From: Liolophura sinensis
Taxonomy: Eukaryota > Mollusca > Polyplacophora > Chitonida > Chitonidae
NCBI RefSeq assembly: GCF_032854445.1
Contig: NC_088306.1
Coordinates: forward strand, 6,569,924-6,633,923
Reading direction: 5' to 3'
DNA: 64,000 nucleotides
Below are positions 57,640-64,000 of the stretch, piece by piece; the stretch's first letter is position 1, and every line of letters starts with the position of its first letter. The notes under the pieces are model-generated. The model was not told the origin of the DNA, searched no databases, and worked only from the letters and a program-made list of their open reading frames with translations. Both the position numbers and the translations under genes were made by a program.

Positions 57640-59160
57640 ATAACGATGCTATCACGATGACACCACCTAGATTTTATACCCGTAGCACTGAAATAGTTCA
57701 GTACTTGGCTTTTAAAGTGTCAACAGATGAAGTACACGCCCTAAGATTTGCTACTGTCAACGCGTACACAAGATCAGACCCATTGTCCATTCTTACCCTG
57801 CAGTACTATCTAAAGCTTGGGCAAATCACGCCATGGTTGACGGCAACCTCATTAGTCTCCGTGGCCATTCTAGTTATGCATGTGACCGTGAGGTAATACA
57901 AATCGAAGCAAGACAGCGTGTATACTTTCACTAAAAGCGCTCAACATTTGCATCTGAGTCGCACAGGACGCCCATCACCCAAGTCAGCTCACCCCTAATG
58001 GAGTGAGGAAAAAAAGACTAATTCAATCGATTGCTTCATTTTGAACTCCAAAAAGTTGATTGGATTGAAAGTGAGGGTCTTTTTAGCGAATATAGTATAC
58101 GCTTTACATCAGGGCTGGGTCAGCTTGACCTGTCGTAATAAGTAATGTACAACTGAATTGTTTTCATTGATTATTGTATTCAATAACACATTAATAACTT
58201 GAGTTGCAATATTCATGTTAAATTCTGTACACACACAGTTCAAGACTTACAATTTTATGTATTGACAATAGATAATCTGAAGAGGTCATAAACAGGATCA
58301 GTTTGAGATCAAGCAACTATACAACCAACCAACATCCGTATGCCGTCTACGAAGGAACTGCAAGCGGAGCAGTAGTTTCTAAAAACAGTACTGCTGTGAA
58401 ATTGCAAAAAAAATGCATGCGTCAAGTATGTGTTTTGTTTCTTAAGATTTCAAACAGTTTCTCTGAAAAACTGGATTCACAGGGATTTGATTGATAAAAT
58501 TTCATCACAATTCAATAGTTTCGAGTTTTATTGTTAAAACCAGTCACCGATATAAAACATATACTCCAGTGGTAACGAGGCCGCTACATAAAGTGCTTCC
58601 GATCGATGTGGGGGTGTTAGTTGAGGTTTTATTGGTAACGTCCATGTGACATCCGGGGAAACCATTTATCAACAATGTATAGGTATTCCGATGTGTACAA
58701 ATTGGCCGTCCCCCCCCCCCCCACACACACACCAATCATTTTAGCGGATCAATACTTGTTCTCGTATATGGACACGGACGTTCTTGAAGGGTATTCTTTA
58801 TCAGGCCCGATATTTGTGTGGGCAACAACGGTTGCCTGTCATTCTGACTTCATGACAATTTTGAAATTGTGAAATATCCTTTAGATATCTATATACCGAA
58901 AGGTTGGACTGCAAACTCGTCAATCCATGAAGATCATTTCGATTTTAGGAATGTGGAGATGAAAAATCAGTAAATTCCTATGACTGATTAACTTGCATTT
59001 CCTTGATTGACATTGAACCTTTGTCACTGTACAGAAATGAAAAGTCAGTTAGAAATACAAGTAATTACCAAAAAATATGTCAGCCGATGCACGGTATGGT
59101 AGATTATTAGGCAGGAAATAAGGGTTCAAATCTAGCCGAAGTCTACTTTTATGATTCTTT
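57640..59160. other. No recognised gene
   Basis: Contains the poly-C/(CA)n tract near 58.7 kb. The 86-codon frame at 57636 has no recognisable motif. Confidence 0.5.
58707..58731. repeat. Poly-C run followed by (CA)n
   Basis: A run of about 14 C residues is followed by five CA units. Confidence 0.9.
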
Positions 59161-59169
59161 TTCTTGTTA

Positions 59170-59965
59170 TTTAATGTCGCGCTCGGGAATTTCTCCATAA
59201 TACCACGCATGCTAATGTACCATGTGTTGCCGAAACATTATGGCAATTTACACAGGCCAAATTGTACTAAATGTACTTTTGTTTTATTCTTGGGTGGTAT
59301 AGGCATATATTTTGTTTCCCCATGTGCACGGATAAGCGATTGGCGCAGAACCATTGTCCTGATCTACATACAAAAAAATAAGGGAACTAAAACTGAACCT
59401 TGAGGATCGCTATACTTGATTTCATTTTGTATAGATAAAATATTACTATAACTGACCCACTGTTTTGGATTGGAGTGATAGCTTTTAACTCACAGGCTAG
59501 CCATACCTCAAATTCCATAATTATATAACTTATTTAATTATAAACCGTGATTTACATACGGAAAGCTTCAATAGTCTTCAACTACTTTACTTAATTTAGT
59601 TAGATGAGATACAGGTTCGTAATTTTTCAATTGATTATCTTCACGATATTTAAATTTTGGTGTAATTTTCGACGTTTTAAGGCAAGTTCAAATTATGCCT
59701 GTGAGAAATGAAAGCTTAATGTTGTTTGTTAGAGGAGGAGATATTTATGTAGAAATGTGTTTAATAATAGACATACGAATGCCATCTAAACCTAGATCAG
59801 ACGATTTCAATTCTTCTATTACTGTATCAACACTTGTTTTGGTTACTCGATGGAAGTTTATATTGTTCCAGTGCGCTATTCCATATTCATTATTATCTGT
59901 AATAGCATAATTATCAAGATCATTAATCTGAATAAGATTAAAGCACGTGTTTTCTTGTTCATGAA
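59170..59965 (-). pseudogene. LINE reverse transcriptase fragment
   Basis: Minus-strand frames read VTKTSVDTVIEELKSSDLGLDGI (59860-59790; the usual block before the RT fingers), NIKLSFLTGII, KITPKFK and YEPVSHLTKLSKV (about 59710-59590). After a gap comes SDPQGSVLVPLFFCM (about 59415-59375), the RT PQGSVLGP motif. It is broken by stops and an indel, and no FADD box was found. A SINE-A copy lies just upstream in the same orientation. Confidence 0.65.
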
Positions 59966-60011
59966 GAGTACGATAATTAGACCGCCGACTTATAACATGA
60001 TTCTGTAGACG

Positions 60012-60232
60012 TACAGAGAATACGACGGCGACTAGCATTATGGTGCCTGGAAACCGAGCAGAGCCCGGGGGAAACCCACGACCATCCGCAGGTTGCCGGA
60101 AGACCTTCCCACTTACGGCCGGAGAGGAAGCCAGCATGAGCTGGACTTGAACTCACAGCGACCGCATTGGTGAGAGGCTCCTGGGTCATTATGCTGCGCT
60201 AGCGCGCTAACCGACTGAGCCACGAAGGCCCC
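60012..60232 (-). mobile_element. SINE-A copy lacking the 3' tail
   Basis: From ATACGACGGCG through a near-consensus core to the complete head CCGACTGAGCCACGAAGGCC. The terminal TTCTTGAGTACGG part is missing at the left end. It lies upstream of a LINE RT fragment in the same orientation. Confidence 0.88.
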
Positions 60233-60499
60233 TTGGAACATTATTACATTCGTCAGTCACTATGCTTAACATAATTCAAAATTGATCAAATATCAATTTC
60301 ACACATATTTTGTAGGTGCAACCTCTGCAAATAGATTTTAAAAAATTAAGAAAAGCAAAGAGAAAAGAAAAAAGAAGCATTAACATATAAATTTCAAGGG
60401 TCAGCAGATTAAGATGATCCGTAGTAAATGGCTCATTGGTATGTGTATAATAGGCTCAGTATAATTGTTTTCAGACAGAAAAGAAAGTTAAAGATTCAA

Positions 60500-60815
60500 A
60501 ATATAGAAGACAAAATAGTTATGAGATTTGACCTGTTTGGGTCACTGAATAAGATAAAAAGACAGCAGGATATACTTATGAGATATGGCCTGCTTGGATC
60601 ACTGCAAGAAATAGACAATATGATTATACAAGATATACACACTGGGATATAGTTATGAGATTTGACATGTAAATAGTTATTAAGTGATTGGATCACTGGT
60701 CACTGCACAAGATATATACTGTATAAGATATATGTAGTTATGAGATCTGACCTGAACAGATCACGGATCGCTGTACAAGAAATGGACACACTATGATACA
60801 GTTACGAGAAATAGT
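60500..60815. repeat. Diverged tandem repeat, unit roughly 70-100 bp
   Basis: AGTTATGAGATTTGACCTGT, GGATCACTG and CAAGAAATAGACA variants recur near 60520, 60575, 60655 and 60735 with changing spacing. Confidence 0.65.
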
Positions 60816-60879
60816 GTCGTATTAGAATTACAAATCAATAATTTGTACAAAAAACTATTATAACATAACAGATAAGAAA

Positions 60880-61080
60880 ATTCCGTAATCAAGTCGATAA
60901 AGAGCAACAATAAACACAGCAATAAATGGAAGGACACATTACGTAATCAAGTCAATAAAGAGCAACAATAAACGCTGTAGTGATCAATACACCGGGGAAT
61001 TACACAGGAAATAAATAATTACGCCAAGGGCTTAAACAAGTGAGGAAATTATGTAATCACTCCGGTAAAGAAAGGAATTA
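60880..61080. repeat. Short tandem duplication
   Basis: TAATCAAGTCGATAAAGAGC with AACAATAAACAC occurs near 60890 and again near 60945 (TAATCAAGTCAATAAAGAGC). A weaker third TAATCACTCCGGTAAAGA lies near 61054. Confidence 0.7.
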
Positions 61081-61371
61081 TAGGTATGTAAGACTTATTA
61101 GAGAGCAGAGATATTATACTATGAATATCCAGATCTACTCCTTGGTCACGGTCTGCCAATATTTTGTCGAGTTTCTAAGGCAACGATAGAGTCAGTGACA
61201 CGTATACCAGTGTACTTGCAGGCCTTTTCTTCTGTTGGCTAATCTTCGACGCTCTCGTTTCAGCGCTGGTGGCAGATCTGTTCGCACACTCATTCCAGTG
61301 TCGCGAAGCGAGACAGTCGCTTGAAGAGTCTTGTATGCTGTATGAAATGTATTGAATAAATACAAAAGAAT

Positions 61372-61445
61372 TAAAGACGTATAGCATAGAAAGTAAAACC
61401 AGTGCAGCGAGGACAGTATGATTGGTGGAAATTGTCACAGGCACG
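61372..61445 (-). repeat. Family C end fragment
   Basis: On the plus strand AAGACGTATAGCATAGAAAG, TAAAACCAGTGCAGCGAGGA, TGGAAATTGTCACAGGCACG. Confidence 0.55.
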
Positions 61446-61764
61446 CAATGGCATGAGAGGTATGCGAATCTATATTTAACAAAAATATAAACGTAACGCT
61501 TTTGATTTTACAATATTACACAACATAATGCTGTGATTTTTGTCATTATAGTGCTGAGGGATGGCCAAGAGCAAAACCCTACGCAAGTGTACATTCCCAT
61601 CTCCAAAGAAGCTGTTACCGATTTTAAGCCTATTCGCCATTTTGAGCCGTCAGACAGGTGTGGCCCTATCTCCAGTATTCAGTGATCTGTAAGGTCTTCC
61701 CTGGCACTCATTACCCTTAGGGGTACATATGGCCACCCTTACATTAGTTCTGTCAACATGCCAC

Positions 61765-62440
61765 ATCTGCTAAAAAAAGAAAGAAAGAAAGGAAAAAAAA
61801 AAACAACGAAAGCGCACCATCGGCATGCTCGAGGCTGGCAAGACATTTATAGTTGTCGCCAGAGCCTTTAACGTTGATATGCCAAAGATCAGTCGTCTTG
61901 GAAGGCGTCATGAAGGATTCTGAACGACAGCTAATCGCCTGAATGCTTGCCGACCGCGTGTAACGACCACCGACCAAGACCATATTGGCCTCCTCTGCCT
62001 CCGCGACCGTTTCAACTCATGAAACAGTCGGGCTCCATAATAACCAGATTTTCGCTCAAACGGTTCGGAATCGCCTCAGAGAAGCAAATCCTGGGCCCAA
62101 TAGTCGTCTAATTTGTCTAACGCCATTTCAGCACGACAGTGCCCGTCTCTATGTTGCTGCTGTAAAATGCAAAGCATTTCTATAAGCCGAAAGCGTCGAA
62201 GTACTCAACTGATCAGCGTGTTCACCTGATCTGTCCCCAACTGAACACCTGTGGGATGTCCTCGACCGACTTTGACGACTTCCACTTCCCGGTAACATCG
62301 GGGAGTCGCGTTTGGCCCTCACACAAGAGTGGGAAAACATTTTGCGACTCACAACTGACTATCTTATCAGGTCTATTCTACGACGATTTGTAGCAGTGCA
62401 GCATGCAAACGGACAAACTCGGTACTTTAGTGTGGAATTC
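61765..62440 (+). pseudogene. Tc1-type transposase, inactivated
   Basis: Frames in order read RTIGMLEAGKTFIVVARAFN (about 61815-61872; helix-turn-helix start), DMPKISRLGRRHE, RPRVTTTDQDHIGLL, NQIFAQTVRNRLREANP (62040-62095), LTPFQHDSARLYVAA (62119-62163; HDS is the second catalytic Asp) and DLSPTEHLWDVLDR (62228-62269; Glu of the DD34E triad). It ends with ALTQEWEN and RRFVAVQHANGQTRY (to about 62423). At least three frameshifts or stops occur. A cut-and-paste DNA transposase; no terminal inverted repeats were found. Confidence 0.8.
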
Positions 62441-62639
62441 CCCAAACTGACGCCACCCGTGTTTCCTAACCTGCCAGCGTTACCATCGGTTGAGCGTTTA
62501 CATCAGCTACGGAAATGTATTGCTAAGAGTCCATTTTATGTCCCCTCTGGAAAGCGGCAGTGAGAGGAATTTGATAACGTCGATAATTTTATCACATTAT
62601 TAGGTGTTGCGTTTATAATCTAATCTAATTCTAATCAGT

Positions 62640-63400
62640 ATGATGATTTCCGCTATCTGTGAGCTGTCAAAATTTTACGGTCAGCTGGACCCAATTTTTC
62701 AGGGTCGCAGGCAAACTGACCCTGAAAAATAGGGTCGGAAAATAAGTGTCAAATTGTTTGACGCTAACAACAAGGGTCATTGTTCCAAACAAGACAAATT
62801 TTTAGGATTGAAACACTGACCCTATATATTTGGGACCCTCATTTTTAGAGTTGCAAACACAGGCAAGTTTTTCCACTTAACTCTAAAATTTACACCTGTA
62901 GATCAGAGACCCACAGTTGGTAGAGCGTTCGCTTCGAAAGCGGTAGATCCAGGATGAATCCTAAAAGGAGGGTCTTCCTCGCTTCCTCGCTTCCTCGCTT
63001 GGCGTTCAGCACGAAGGGAGTAGTGCAACGACTGGTTGACCCTTATCAGTATAATGGCTGGGGCGGGTCAGCTTACTTGCCTTCGGTAAACCGTCTCAGT
63101 GAAACAGCACTAGATAAAAGAGCGGTGGAAATCCGTCCTGCAACAAGGAGTTACATTACATGCACTCTAAGGATTCCTTCGTCGTCATATAAGTGAAAAA
63201 TTGTTAAGTACCACGTTAAACCCCAAGCTCTGACTCGCTCACTCACTCTATTTAATGATGCCGATAATCCTAGATTTTAGGATTATGTCACCCTTATTCA
63301 TGGGTGTAAAACATACAAACCCTAATTTTTGAGGGTCGCCTGACCCTAAATTATAGGGTTTGATAAGTGACTAATATTTGGAAAACCACAGACCCTCATG
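62640..63400. repeat. GACCCT/AGGGTC palindromic repeat region split by a SINE-B
   Basis: TTTTTCAGGGTCGCAGGCAA, ACTGACCCTGAAAAATAGGG, ACACTGACCCTATATATTTG and GGACCCTCATTTTTAGAG lie left of the SINE. CAAACCCTAATTTTTGAGGG, GCCTGACCCTAAATTATAGG and ACAGACCCTCATG lie right of it. The two sides look like one element. Confidence 0.5.
62900..63250 (+). mobile_element. SINE-B, full length, with a CTTCCTCG microrepeat
   Basis: The tRNA-like head has CACAGTTGGTAGAGCG and GCGGTAGATCCAGGATGAAT. The body carries three CTTCCTCG units near 62976, and AGCACTAGATAAAAGAGCGG. The tail AATTGTTAAGTACCACGTTA is followed by (CACT)n-like repeats. It sits inside a region rich in GACCCT motifs. Confidence 0.9.
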
Positions 63401-63571
63401 AGTTGGTCATGTCTATATCCTGCATATCAGGATCACATCTGACCTTAGCTTGTTTCGGGTAGTTTTGGTTACTAAAACCATGGGGTCCTGCCATGGACAA
63501 AATCGAAATTGTTATGTCTGGGAAATATCTGTTATTTGAACCATGCAGGGTGTTTTTTTCTGTCGTGTGAC

Positions 63572-63942
63572 ATGGCCCGGCCCCGATAGCACAGTTGGTA
63601 GAGCGCCCGCTTCAGGAGCGGTAGATCCAAGGTCAATCCTGTGTCGACTCACACCTAAGACTTGAAAAAGAGAAAGTTGTAACTTTCTCGCTTTGCGTTC
63701 AGCATGAAAGGGATAGTGGAAAGTGGTTAACCCGTATCAGTATAATGGCTCGGTCGGGGCGGCTTACTTGCTTTCGGTGAGGCGTGTCAGCGAAGCAGCA
63801 CTAGATAAAAGAGCGGTGGAAATCCGTCCTGCAACATGGAGGAATATTACATGCACTCTAAGGGTTTCTTCGTCGTTATATGACTGAAAAATTGTTTAGT
63901 ACGACCCAGGAACTCACTCACTAACTCACTCACTCTCACTGA
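63572..63942 (+). mobile_element. SINE-B, full length
   Basis: The head has an A box (TAGCACAGTTGG) and a B-box-like AAGGTCAATCC. It continues through ACACCTAAGACTTGAAAAAG, AGCACTAGATAAAAGAGCGG and CGTCGTTATATGACTGAAAA to a (CACT)n end. Family B shares no head or body with family A. Confidence 0.92.
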
Positions 63943-64000
63943 CATGGAGATAAACGATTTGACCATAGCCAATCTTTTACCTAGCTGTACCACCATCGTT

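Noticed and set aside
57636-57896. 86-codon frame with a hydrophobic end
   Set aside because: No domain, no supporting splice sites; not distinguishable from chance.
63572-63645. tRNA gene
   Set aside because: A and B box similarity is due to the SINE-B head; the downstream sequence is the SINE body.

Overview
The window is animal nuclear DNA, most likely from a mollusc or another lophotrochozoan. There are no operons or bacterial-type genes. It is AT-rich, packed with tRNA-derived SINEs that end in the ATTCTTGAGTACGGCGTAAA type of tail, and carries decayed LINE, Tc1 and other retroelement pieces. The mollusc assignment is inference from the style of the SINE tails; no marker gene proves it.

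Only one intact host gene is convincing. It is a 402-residue rhodopsin-class (class A) G-protein-coupled receptor on the minus strand at 9431-10639, whose coding part lies in one exon. A good 3' splice site sits 30 bp upstream of its ATG, so at least one more 5' exon is expected. A phase-compatible candidate with a canonical donor lies at 12361-12582.

Almost everything else is repeats. (1) SINE family A: more than twenty copies or fragments on both strands, several with clear target-site duplications (TSDs). The copy at 50862-51137 looks youngest. (2) SINE family B: three long copies (26 kb and twice near 63 kb) plus tails. (3) An almost complete but inactivated I-group-like LINE on the minus strand, 43889-49050, with ORF1 zinc knuckles, endonuclease, RT and RNase H remnants, split by a nested SINE-A. 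(4) Two shorter LINE fragments with RT motifs (23.1-24.4 kb and 59.2-60.0 kb), a fragment of another RT family (43.0-43.7 kb), a gag-like remnant (30.2-30.6 kb) and a dead Tc1-type transposase (61.8-62.4 kb). (5) Two unnamed interspersed families, C and D. Family D carries CCAAT, TATA and splice-donor-like motifs. (6) Tandem repeats: a 33-bp minisatellite at 6.4 kb, an 88-bp array with a 176-bp higher-order pattern at 35.6 kb, and several smaller or decayed arrays.

The most interesting observation is that the LINE and both SINE families, which differ in head and body, end in recognisably the same 3' tail. This suggests that a LINE of this group supplied the retrotransposition machinery for both SINEs. 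No CRISPR, rRNA or free-standing tRNA gene was seen. Repeat boundaries are read by eye and are approximate unless a TSD is given.
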